A DNA stretch of 14,011 nucleotides from Pavlovales sp. CCMP2436 (taxonomy: Eukaryota; Haptophyta; Pavlovophyceae; Pavlovales), in the NCBI GenBank assembly GCA_026770615.1, contig MU631843.1:35748-49758 (forward strand), read 5' to 3'. Under the pieces are notes generated by a model that had not been told where the DNA came from, did no database searches, and worked only from the letters and a program-made list of their open reading frames with translations. This document shows positions 7,309-14,011 of this stretch, in pieces (position 1 is the first letter of the stretch; each line of letters opens with the position of its first letter). The position numbers were made by a program, and so were the translations under genes.

Positions 7309-7396
7309 TAGCGCGTAGGAGCCTGCGTCGGAACGCTAAGATCAGCCTGACTTAAACTTGAAACGTACCGCCAGCCCGAACACCCCTACATTAATA
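7309..7396 (+). repeat. 88-bp dispersed repeat, copy 2 (in the LINE)
   Basis: Same element, differing from copy 3 at about 4 of 88 positions by eye. It interrupts the minus-strand LINE frame between a segment ending SAVGIASRQL and one starting KLYHAFNGTLEYDR. Both flanking segments are in the same frame. Confidence 0.9.
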
Positions 7397-7662
7397 CAGT
7401 TGGCGTGATGCTATGCCCACTGCAGAGCTTGTATTAAGGAGGGTGAGCAGGGCTGCGGCTTTGTACCCTGCGTTGAGAGCGAAAGGATCTGCAATGCCCG
7501 TTCCTCCGGAGTTGAGTGAGCCGCAAAGCATGGCTGTTGGTGTGAAGAGTGCGGGGAGCAAGCCCCTGCGTATTATGGTCGATAGCAGGGTATTCTGCGC
7601 TGAGTTTAGTTGTGCTGCTGTGGTTCTAATTGCTTGTAGGTGGTAGGGTAGCAGGCTTAATA
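7397..7662 (-). pseudogene. LINE post-RT segment trapped between two inverted 88-bp repeats
   Basis: Translates as PYHLQAIRTTAAQLNSAQNT, then LLSTIIRRGLLPALFTPT, GSLNSGGTGIADPFALNAGY and KAAALLTLLNTSSAVGIASR. The Gly-Gly-x-Gly-Ile followed by an Ala-rich helix is typical of the region after RT in LINEs. It is in sense orientation with RT and in one frame with the flanks outside both repeats, so it is original LINE sequence and not cargo. Confidence 0.75.
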
Positions 7663-7750
7663 TATTAATGTAGGGGGGTTCGGGCTGGCGGTACGTTTCA
7701 AGTTCAAATCAGGCTGATCTTAGCGCTCCGACGCAGGCTCCTACGCGCTA
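7663..7750 (-). repeat. 88-bp dispersed repeat, copy 3 (in the LINE, inverted to copy 2)
   Basis: Opposite orientation to copy 2, 266 bp away, so the two can pair as long arms. It puts a stop codon into the RT-distal frame right after HHFYQLPTSA; coding sequence resumes in the same frame as PYHLQAIRTTAAQ. Confidence 0.9.
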
Positions 7751-9324
7751 TGCCGAAGTGGGGAGCTGGTAGAAGTGGTGGATGATGAGGAAGCCGAAAA
7801 CAAAGCGCTGGCGTCGCTGCGCAACGCGGAGCCGCCCGACAGTGCGCCATGTGCTGTGAACATGGCCAGTGTAGCTAGGCGGCACGCCGGTGATGCTGCT
7901 ACTGCTTTCCATCTGGATGCTGCGGCGCCTAGGCGGGTCTGCAGGTGGGTCCACGTCACGTCCCAGTTGAGGGTCGGGCCCATGCTTATGCCTAGGTAGG
8001 TCACTTGGTCCCCGTTGTTGAGTGTTATTATTTCGAGGTGTGGGCGGTGGTCAGTTGCTGGAATGATTAAATTTTCCGGTGTAGCTGTATCTTCCTTTCC
8101 TTCGTCCGTTCGGGCTCTTTTGTGGGGCCCTGTGGGTAGCCATTGGAGGTGGCTGCATTTCGAGATGTTGAGCGTCATATTGTGGGCGGTGAGGAATTCG
8201 TGTAGGAGTGCAATTTGTTGGGTGCTTCCCGTTGTAGTGTCGGCGACGATTGCTGTATCGTCCATCCAAGCTTGGGCGAAAAGGCAGTGGTCGCTGTTGG
8301 GATCGGCCTTATATGCGGTTTCCGGGTGTGTGATGGCGAGCCAACAGTAGAACATGTCGATGAAAAGACAGAATCTGATCGGGCTCATGGGGCACCCCTG
8401 CTTGCATCCCAACGATATTGGGTATGTGCAGTGTGAGTGGCCATATAGGGTGCGGGTTGCTGCTTCGTCGTAGACTTGTAGATTTCCGACTCGTTGAATG
8501 AGACCTTCTGGGAAACCGTGTAATTTGAGCGCCTGTGTTAGTGCGGCTTGTGGGACTTTGTCGAAAACCTTGGCTATGTCGTAGAAGACGATGTGGAGTT
8601 CTTTGTTATTCCGCTTGGCACGCATTATTATGGAGATTAAGCCTGCTGCTTGTAGGCCGGAGTTGCTTTTGGCCCGTGTGGCTCCTTGTGTGGTGTGGAT
8701 TAGTTCTTGACTGTGCACTGCTTTCATGATGCGGCCAGCAGTGTGCGCTGCTGCGAGTTTGTAAAGGATGCTTTGGAGGGCAATGCCTCTGTAGTTGGTC
8801 AAGTCTAAGGGGTCACCTTTCTTATGGAAATAGACGACCTCTGCTTTGGTTACTTGTTTGGGTAGCCTGAGTGTTTTGAGGAAGCAGTTTACTATGTTGG
8901 TTAGGAAGATTTGCACTCGCTCTGGTTGGTAAAAAATCCCGCGTTTCGATGCTTGCTCTGCGGCGAGGTCATCAGCGAATAGCATCAGCTTCAGCACTCC
9001 GTATTGGATGCCATCGAACCCTGGGGCTCCGTTGGTTTTTCCTTTGCGGATTAATTTTTGAATTTCTGCTTCGGTGGCTAGTGCGCAGACTTCCTTTGTG
9101 TTTTCTTCATTCCAGCTTGAGAGGCAGGTTTGCCAGATTGCTGGGCTTTCCCAGGGTCTTGTGGCGTCTGTGGTTGCGTGTGATGGGGGTGGTTGTTGTG
9201 GGTTTAGGAGGCTCTCTGTGTAGGCGGCTGCTCCATTGATCCCTAATGGTGGTGGGTCTTGCGTGGTTTTCCCTGTGGCTTTAACTCTGACATCGAGAGA
9301 TCTGCCCTGTGGTGTTTGTAGGAT
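7741..9324 (-). pseudogene. LINE reverse transcriptase domain
   Basis: Open for 527 codons, from a TAG at 9325-9327 to the stop at 7741-7743. RT copies the element RNA into DNA at the nicked target. Motifs in order: KTNGAPGFDGIQ, KAEVVYFHKKGDP with LTNYRGIALQSILYKL, FYDIAKVFDKVPQAAL (box A Asp), GCKQGCPMSPIRF (box B), FAQAWMDDTAIVADT (box C, Met-Asp-Asp, in place of the common Ala-Asp-Asp), LNISKCSHLQW, VTYLGISMGP. All three catalytic Asp positions are present. The last ~60 codons probably left the true frame, since another frame (to 7748, FGFLIIHHFYQLPTSA) connects to the next segment. The N-terminal start is unknown because the domain belongs to a longer polyprotein. Confidence 0.95.
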
Positions 9325-9578
9325 CTATTGAGTAAGGTGCGTGCTTCTGCTGTGTCCTTGCGAAAGAGTTCGGCTAGAATGGCTATTTCCAGATTTTTGG
9401 CGCGTTTTTGGTCGGCTGCCCTCTGTTTCACACTGTAGGCTAGGGTGCGGTCTGCGGTTTTCTGGCGCAGTTGGTCTCGCCAATTACGGAGTGCAGAATT
9501 CCCGGTTTTGGAGAGGTCCTTGTGGTTTGGTGTTGAGGTGTCTCCTGGGCCAAGTGTGGGTACATCGCTGGGTTCCAT
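9243..9578 (-). pseudogene. LINE pre-RT helical segment
   Basis: 111 codons in a third frame, including LRNWRDQLRQKTADRTLAYS and KNLEIAILAELFRKDTAEAR, likely the helical region just before RT. It overlaps the RT frame at 9243-9324, so a frameshift lies there. Near 9578 it takes over from the linker frame. Confidence 0.6.
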
Positions 9579-10180
9579 TTCTGGATTGCTTTATTGTATG
9601 TGGTCATGACCCTCCGGTGGCGTATGTGGTCGGATTGTGTTAAAGTGTGGCTTGGTGTGCTGGCGCTTGGGTTGTTTGCGTCGGCTGGGTGGATGCGAGG
9701 GGGGTAGCAACGGGTAGCTAATATTTGTGTCGTGACTGCTGCGGCTTTACTGTACCAAGCAGCTAGATGCCTGTCTTTCCTAGCCTCGGGGGCTAGGACG
9801 CATCTGATGCGTTAGCCGGGTTTGTCCTGGTCGGAAGCCATTGGAGGTAGGGCGAGTGCTTTCCTGACGCCTGTGGTGGCGAATTTGGGAAGTGATGATA
9901 ATGCGCTGTCTAGTTGGTTGATTGCTGATGTCCTCTTGCGATGTATTTTCTCTGGTTGAGATGTTGTTGTCAATAAGGATTTCCCTGACCTTGGTTGGAA
10001 GTGTGTCGAGTATGTTGTTAGTGACGGTATCAGGGCGTTCCCAGCTTTGGCTTTTTCCACGCAGTTTGCAAGGTTTAGATGTATGCGTTGTGGCTGATAG
10101 CGTTTATGTGCCGGTGGTCGAACTGCTTCATTGAGTAGGTTGAGAGGGAAGTCCGCCGTTACCCAAAAATGGGTGATTGA
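9443..10180 (-). pseudogene. LINE linker between endonuclease and RT
   Basis: The endonuclease frame continues through SITHFWVTADFPLNLLNEAV, RIHLNLANCVEKAKAGNALI and KFATTGVRKALALPP to a TAA at 9812-9814. It is then open again to 9443 (HLAAWYSKAAAVTTQILATR). This matches the helical, Arg/Leu-rich linker found between APE and RT in LINEs. No separate catalytic motif is seen. Confidence 0.7.
9779..9812. promoter_or_regulatory. Two abutting stem-loops next to an in-frame TAA of the LINE
   Basis: Perfect stems: CCTAGCC-TCGGG-GGCTAGG (9779-9797), directly followed by ACGCATC-T-GATGCGT (9798-9812). On the LINE sense strand they immediately follow the TAA at 9814-9812, with coding-like sequence beyond. 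They may be RNA structures acting at a stop codon, or chance or insertion palindromes. Confidence 0.5.
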
Positions 10181-11059
10181 TCAGTGTGCTGTGGTGCCAG
10201 GTTTTACGGATGCACCTTCATCTTCGTTTGTGTGTAGAACGTGTTGGCTGATGTTGATGTTGGAGAAAATGTAGTTGATGCGTTTGCAGGTTTTCCCAAT
10301 GCGGTGTGTATAATTGGTCTGTGGGTTAAAAGTGCCTGGTAGTATTTGGTCTTTCATTTCAGTGAGATTTTCCATCGTTTGTTTGAAATCCCATCCATAA
10401 GGTTCCCGTTCGTGGCTTTGTTCGGTCTCCATGCCATCTGTGAGATAGATGACCCCGTTTGTTGCCCGAACCCCGTTACCGTCTCCGCCTTCAATACGGA
10501 CGACACCGGAGCGACCTGGTGCCATTCAGTCGCCGGCTGTCAAATGGGCCTCGAGACTTGGGAGAAAGCGCTCTTCTCTAGACTTTTTGTGGGGGGCGTA
10601 GAAGCTGGTGAGTTCTATGATTTGTGTGTCTCCTGTTTGGGCTTGGAGAATGAGATCGCCTGTGATGAGGAGGCCGGCTGCTTCACGGCCCATATCTTTC
10701 CCTGTCTTGATGTTCGTCAGGGTCATATAATTGGTTGTTGGAGTGGTTCTGATTGCTATTGCTGTTCCTGACCCAGACTTGATGTTGGAAGGTTTAAAGT
10801 CATTGTACAATGTGTATCTGTCAATGTAATTTGTAGTTGGGGCTCCTTCACAAAGGTTGATTTCTTGCAATAAAAGGACGTCATATTCCATCTTGTCAAA
10901 CTCCCGTTTGTGTTGCAGGGCTGCGTTGAGTCTAGTAAGTCCGTCTGACCCTGAGATGCCGCCAACATTTGCGCTTGCTATTAAGATGCTCTTTTCCTTG
11001 GTGTGTGAGCCGGGATGCCGCCTCTCAGGCGTCCAATACATACAGGGGATCGCGGGCAA
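10181..11059 (-). pseudogene. LINE APE-type endonuclease domain
   Basis: This domain nicks the target DNA to prime reverse transcription. Landmarks in order: ILIASANVGGISG (Asn-containing first strand), DVLLLQEINL (metal-binding Glu), SGSGTAIAIR, TSFYAPHKKSREERFLPSLE, AGD (Asp), then THRIGKTCKRINYIFSN. In the last motif the usual Arg-Ile-Asp is Arg-Ile-Asn. A TGA follows AGD at 10526-10528 with the same frame open on both sides, so a substitution is likelier than an indel. A second in-frame TGA at 10181-10183 comes just before SITHFWVTADF, where the final Asp-His is expected; His is present and Asp is not obvious. The domain is recognisable but probably inactive. Confidence 0.88.
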
Positions 11060-11210
11060 TAAGAACGGCGCTTTTTGAGGCTGAGGCTGAGTTTCTTAGC
11101 AAAATACATACAAGCAATGCTTAAATTTGTTTAAATTACATACAAACTATGCAAAAAAGAGGCTCAGTTTCTTAACACGACGTTTCTTATTGCCCGCGAT
11201 CCCCTGTATG
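11039..11210. repeat. 172-bp inverted-repeat insert between ubiquitin-like and endonuclease regions
   Basis: The outer ends are perfect 27-bp inverted repeats (11039-11065, starting CATACAGGGGATCG, and 11184-11210). Just inside lie two GAGGCT(G/C)AGTTTCTTA blocks in direct orientation (about 11084-11099 and 11159-11174). The core is AT-rich with ATACATACAA repeats. It looks like a small non-autonomous inverted-repeat element or a foldback rearrangement. It ends the ubiquitin-like frame and puts the endonuclease in another frame. No target duplication is evident. Confidence 0.85.
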
Positions 11211-11549
11211 GTGGATTGTGGAGAGTGATGTGATTCCGTGTGTGATTATGAGTGTGTTGTCTGTTGGTACAACTTTTTCTTGGTGGGTGATATAGGTGTA
11301 TCTAGGTGGTATCTTGGTTCCTTGGGTGATTAGAAAGTGTAGGTCGGTGCATGTGGTGTCTTGGTTTGTGTCCATCAGTAAAGTCTTCCCTTGTAATATT
11401 TTTAATTGAATTTGAAAATGTTTTGGCTTGTGTGGTGGTGATAAGTTTGGTGAAGCTGTATGAAGGGTAGCGTGTTCAGTCAATGATGATGGAAAGGGGC
11501 TGCTGGGATACTTAGGCCTGGTATTTTTTTTAGTGCTGGGTTGAAACAC
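11187..11549 (-). pseudogene. LINE ubiquitin-like domain
   Basis: 120 codons; the last ~75 align along the ubiquitin fold. FQIQLKILQGKTLLMDT matches the first beta hairpin with its GKT turn. TTCTDLHFLITQGTKIPP matches the central helix and the following IPP turn. NTLIITHGITSLSTIHHTG matches the last strands (TL...GI...STLHL in ubiquitin). The place of the diglycine tail reads TGDRGQ and then a stop, exactly where an inserted inverted repeat begins. A hydrophilic linker rich in Pro and Ser precedes it. Such a domain could let the polyprotein be cleaved by host deubiquitinases, or recruit host factors; both are inference. The similarity was judged by eye. Confidence 0.72.
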
Positions 11550-11824
11550 GTGTTGATCCGTTTCCGTTGGTTGTAATTGGTTGTTTTGTAGAGTTGCGCT
11601 AATGTTTTGATGTGTATAATAGGAGGGTTAGTTTGAAATTTGATCGTAGCGAATTTAGTGTACATCGGGGTGCGCCTCAACACCACGCGTCTGTCAGATA
11701 TAAACCTTGTGAACGCGCACGTTTCTGGTATTTCGCGAGCATTTTGGCTGTTTTGGAGTTTGTTTGATGGGGTGACCAGGTAAAATGTATTGATTTTCGG
11801 AGGCAGCCTATGCGTTTTTGGCAC
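11480..11824 (-). pseudogene. LINE segment between basic region and ubiquitin-like domain
   Basis: 114 codons, no family recognised. It contains INTFYLVTPSNKLQNSQNA and RRVVLRRTPMYTKFATIKF. Overlap with both neighbouring frames suggests that it is a middle piece of one ancestral reading frame, broken by two frameshifts. The composition (Thr, Asn, Ile, Lys) matches the rest of the element and differs from the GC-rich host exons. Confidence 0.4.
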
Positions 11825-12312
11825 TTTTTATTGGGTTGATGCGTGGTGTGGAGTGTTTCTTGTTGGCACCGGAGTCGGATGTTTCTTTTGTGTCTGCCTG
11901 TGTTTTTAATCCAGTTTAGGAGAGATCTTTGCTTGCGTTGAAATTGAGTGGGTTTTTTCGGAAGGGAGTATCCAGTCCGTTTGCGAGCGGAGTTTATTTT
12001 AGGTTTGGTTTGCTGAGAGAGCCTTGGTTTATATTTGTGGTTTGTATTTGGGATTATTTCCTCTGGTATTTGAGAGTTGCGGTATTTGCGTCTGGCTGTG
12101 AGGCTTTGTGACTTTGCTGTGTGCCAGTTTTCGCTTCTTTTCAGAGCTTGCCTGAAGGCCTCCCTGCCCATTTGGGTGGCGTATCGGTGTGCCAGGTTTC
12201 TTGCGATGTTCCTTTCTGACCATTCGGCGTTTATATGCCAGAGTTTGTGCTTGAAAGCCGCTCCTGCATAGGAAGGAGGTTTCCAAAATAGAGTCGCAAT
12301 TTTTAGTGACAT
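11677..12312 (-). pseudogene. LINE N-terminal basic region
   Basis: 211 codons starting MSLKIATLFWKPPSYAG, rich in Lys, Arg, Asn and Gln with several Trp, as expected of a nucleic-acid-binding N-terminal region. No zinc knuckle or RRM is visible. It ends at a stop at 11677, and the next frame (about 11824-11480, MPKTHRLPPKINTFYLV) overlaps it, so a frameshift probably joins them. The ATG at 12312 is the first plausible start of the element. An alternative frame at 12029-12286 is also open and not clearly worse. Function is inferred from position. Confidence 0.5.
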
Positions 12313-12421
12313 GGTTAATTATAATAGGCCGTATAGTATTACTAGTGATTTATACAGTGTCTGAATCATGCATGGTCGGGATTCTTGGTGCTTTGGTGGT
12401 TTAACTCTAGGCCTTGGCTTT
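12313..12421. other. Short gap between LINE start and the next gene's stop
   Basis: AT-rich, about 110 bp, without a frame. It may hold the LINE 5'UTR and the 3'UTR of the minus-strand candidate ending at 12422. Its shortness suggests that the LINE inserted just downstream of that gene, if the gene is real. Confidence 0.4.
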
Positions 12422-12584
12422 CTAGTGGGGGGCCTCAAGCACGACGAGGTCCGCAGCGCGCTCGACGCGGGGTTTCTTTGCGGTGGCTGCAGCGGGGGCA
12501 GCAGCAGGGGCAGCTGCCGCCTCCAGCTCTGCGTTGAGGTTTTTGGCAGTGCCGGTGGGGGCGGGGGGGGTTGAGGCTGCCGGT
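12422..12584 (-). CDS. Possible last exon of an unidentified gene
   Basis: GC-rich, open, ending NLNAELEAAAAPAAAPAA then TAKKPRVERAADLVVLEAPH and TAG at 12422-12424. A pyrimidine-rich run of over 25 bases followed by TCGCAG (12585-12590) is a good acceptor just before it. The basic PKKPRV-like AKKPRVER could be a nuclear localisation signal. The same frame is open without a stop back to about 13245, so an intron is not required. No family was recognised, and coding status rests on composition, the acceptor and the C-terminus. Confidence 0.38.
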
Positions 12585-13049
12585 CTGCGAGGGGAGGGTG
12601 GGGGGGAGGGTGGGGTTCGTAGCTCCCTCGTTTGTGCCAGCCAACGGCGCGGGTAGGGCGCGAGCCAGCTCCGCGGGGGAGGTGAGGAGTGGGGAGGGAA
12701 TGGAGGGGGAGGCTGCCGTTCCGCGGCCGGACCCAGCGTCCTGGCTGTCCCCAGCGCCCTGGCCGCCCCGGTCCCAGCCGCTTTTTCCGCGGATTCTCCA
12801 GGCTGATGCGCGCATGGAACCCGGCGGGAGAGCGGCCGCGTTGCGCGCGAGCAGGTGGTAAGGCGGGTGTTCGGGTATGGCTGAGTGGGGGTTGGCGGTG
12901 ATGCGGCAGATTTAAAATTTGGCTGCTTAACTAACTTTGCGGTTTGTAGGGTAGGGGTTTGGTGCCCAGTAGCGGAGAGAAGGCACGGAGGAATAAAAGG
13001 CAGGTGGTGAGAGGCCCGGGTGCTAAGAAAATACTGGCCCGAGGCGGAG

Positions 13050-13403
13050 CTATTCCGTTGAAGCTGCTGTCTGATAGTTTCGTTCAGTTCGGTTGTGTGA
13101 GACTGAGACATGTTTATTGTTTGTTTGTTTGCCGTTGTGTTTGCGTTTGCAGTTTTGTTTGCGGTTGTGTTTGCGTTTGCGGTTGTCATTGCGATTGTCT
13201 TTGATGTTGTCTTTGGGGTTGTCTTTGCGGTTGTCTTTGCGGTTCAGTCCCGAAGGAAGAAGGTTGGTTGTCGGGTTTGGATTGTCCCCACTGTGGGAAA
13301 CAGTGGGGGTTCCGTGATGAAGAGCCCGTAGATCCTGGTCCCCTGTGAGCGCGGAGAGCGTGATGGCGAGAGCGAGGAGGAGGAGTTTAAGCGAGCGAGT
13401 CAT
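13050..13403 (-). CDS. Possible secreted repeat protein with signal peptide
   Basis: 117 codons starting MTRSLKLLLLALAITL and continuing SALTG: a short basic n-region, a strong hydrophobic core and a plausible cleavage site, i.e. a classic secretory signal. A polar region follows, then about eight NRKDN/NRK-type repeats rich in Asn, Lys and Arg (encoded by the 12-bp minisatellite), ending AASTE. The GC-rich 5' flank has CCCTTAAAGGG (13464-13474) about 65 bp upstream. In the repeat, the other frame reads Thr-rich (TTAKTTPKTTSK) and stays open to 12422. The real protein may therefore be a signal peptide joined by splicing or a frameshift to a Thr-rich secreted protein ending at 12422. No homolog recognised. 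Confidence 0.45.
   Translation of the reverse strand: MTRSLKLLLLALAITLSALTGDQDLRALHHGTPTVSHSGDNPNPTTNLLPSGLNRKDNRKDNPKDNIKDNRNDNRKRKHNRKQNCKRKHNGKQTNNKHVSVSHNRTERNYQTAASTE
13123..13252 (+). repeat. 12-bp minisatellite (TTGTCTTTGCGG-like)
   Basis: About ten imperfect units of TTG(T/C)(C/G)TTTGCGG and a GTTTGCGTTTGC variant, lying inside the possible secreted-protein ORF. The unit length is divisible by three, so copy changes keep the frame. Confidence 0.85.
13286..13308. repeat. Hairpin CCCCACTG...CAGTGGGG
   Basis: Perfect 8-bp stem with a 7-base loop, within the possible secreted-protein coding region after the signal peptide. It could be a structured mRNA element or chance. Confidence 0.5.
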
Positions 13404-14011
13404 TGGGCGTGGTGGGTGTTCGAGGCAGGGAAGAGGTGATTTGCGGCCTCAGTGCTGCGCGTCCCTTAAAGGGTGACACAGTGTAGCGTAGGGCGAGGCG
13501 GGCGGCACAGGGCGGCGCGACGCAGGGCGGCGCGACGCAGTGCGGCGCGTGCGGGGCACGTGGCGCAGGCGAGGAGGGCCCGGCGTGGCCCTTGTGACGC
13601 GGCTAAAGGCCGGTCTGGGCCCGGGCCCAGGTGGTCGGAGCTGGGCCGTGTCTCGCAGCGTTGCGCGTGCAAAGTGCGCAGCTAGGCCAGGCGGGCCGGG
13701 CGTGGCCGCGTCGCGGCAGGGCAGGCCGTGCGTGCCTGTCTGTCCCTGGCCGGGGGCAGCGTCTGGTCTGCTCTTGGCAGAGCAGGCCGGCTGCGATTCC
13801 CGCGGCGAGGCGGGCCGGGGTGCGGGCGCAAGCGAGCGTGCGCGCGCCTGCGGCGCGCACCGATGGAGGGGGGGGGCGCGACCCGGGCTCTGCCATTGGC
13901 CGGCGGCGGTGTCCACTGCTCCGCTCGGAGCGCGTTCGGGGTAGCGGCTACCCTTCAGAATGGCGGCTGGACCCTTCACAGAGTCGGGTTTCCAGGAATT
14001 CATCGTCTTTT
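13404..14011. other. GC-rich flank without a convincing gene
   Basis: Contains a tandem 15-bp repeat (GGGCGGCGCGACGCA at 13510-13524 and 13525-13539, with a partial third). It also has several variants of GGCCGGGCGTGGCC-type sequence and long open frames on both strands that follow from GC content. Nothing resembles a known domain. The part nearest 13404 probably holds the promoter of the minus-strand secreted-protein candidate. Confidence 0.5.
13941..13997 (-). repeat. Shared sequence, right copy
   Basis: On the minus strand: TCCTGGAAACCCGAC, TCTGTGAAGGGTCCAGCCGC, then a second, partial TCTGAAGGGTAGCCGCTAC. The left copy looks like a fusion of the two partial units. The right copy may mark the start of another repeat running off the window. 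Confidence 0.75.

Larger units (their letters stand above)
6240..12312 (-). mobile_element. Degenerate non-LTR retrotransposon (LINE) with ubiquitin-like, APE, RT and RNase H domains
   Basis: Read on the minus strand from about 12312 to about 6240: basic N-terminal region, ubiquitin-like domain, APE endonuclease, linker, reverse transcriptase, post-RT region, RNase H-like domain. An N-terminal APE and C-terminal RNase H suit groups such as I, Tad, R1/LOA or algal Dualen-like elements. The clade is not resolved and no restriction-like endonuclease was recognised. At least three in-frame stops, several frameshifts and three inserted repeats make this copy inactive. Both ends are approximate. 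No long poly(A) tail is seen, only an AT-rich end with T-rich runs at 6239-6290, and no target duplication was found. Confidence 0.93.

Noticed and set aside
7309..7750. The 88-bp repeats as introner-type introns in the LINE
   Set aside because: Copy 2 can be bounded by GT and AG in the LINE sense, but copy 3, in the other orientation, leaves an in-frame TAG before its first usable GT, so one consistent intron reading fails.
7303..7755. One ~450-bp DNA transposon with long terminal inverted repeats and an internal gene
   Set aside because: The interior continues the LINE protein in the same strand and frame as both flanks, so two separate insertions fit better.
9325..9578. A separate small gene between endonuclease and RT
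   Set aside because: Composition and position fit the pre-RT helical part of the same LINE polyprotein broken by frameshifts.
13449..14003. 184-codon minus-strand open frame at the right end
   Set aside because: Pro/Ala/Arg-rich with no domain, and it overlaps tandem GC repeats; it probably stays open because of GC content.

Overview
The window looks like a nuclear genome segment from a GC-rich, flagellated single-celled eukaryote, probably a microalga or related protist. The evidence is spliced genes with GC-rich exons, a cytoplasmic/axonemal dynein light chain gene, an LRR-coiled-coil gene resembling centriolar LRRCC1/VFL1 proteins, a non-LTR retrotransposon, and many microsatellites. A haptophyte-like alga would fit, but the sequence does not fix the lineage. 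No rRNA, tRNA, CRISPR or bacterial operon was seen.

Layout: (1) 1-5101, minus strand: one long spliced gene that I reconstructed from nine exons. All eight junctions keep the reading frame and give at least 664 residues: SDS22-type leucine-rich repeats with a C-terminal cap, then an Ala-rich coiled coil, a Pro-rich linker and more coiled coil. Its two 5' introns are short and GC-rich. The 3' introns are AT-rich, long and full of degraded copies of the adjoining exon edges. (2) 5102-5453: a compact head-to-head intergenic region with an inverted repeat and a repeated decamer. (3) 5454-5756, plus strand: an intact single-exon roadblock/LC7 dynein light chain. (4) 5757-6240: no gene. (5) About 6240-12312, minus strand: a decayed non-LTR retrotransposon (LINE). 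In order it has a basic N-terminal region, a ubiquitin-like domain, an APE-type endonuclease, a linker, a reverse transcriptase with its catalytic boxes present, a post-RT region and an RNase H-like domain. Stops, frameshifts and inserted inverted repeats break it. (6) 12422-13403, minus strand: a weakly supported gene with a signal-peptide start, a repeat-rich middle and a possible last exon ending in AKKPRVERAADLVVLEAPH. (7) 13404-14011: GC-rich DNA without a convincing gene. It ends in a sequence that also occurs at the far end of the retrotransposon.

The two well-supported host genes share a cilium/centriole theme and probably a divergent promoter. The signals most worth following are the repeated duplication of exon-intron junctions in the LRR gene, the ubiquitin-like domain in the LINE, and an ~88-bp dispersed repeat that forms an inverted pair inside the LINE with a third copy in an intron of the LRR gene.
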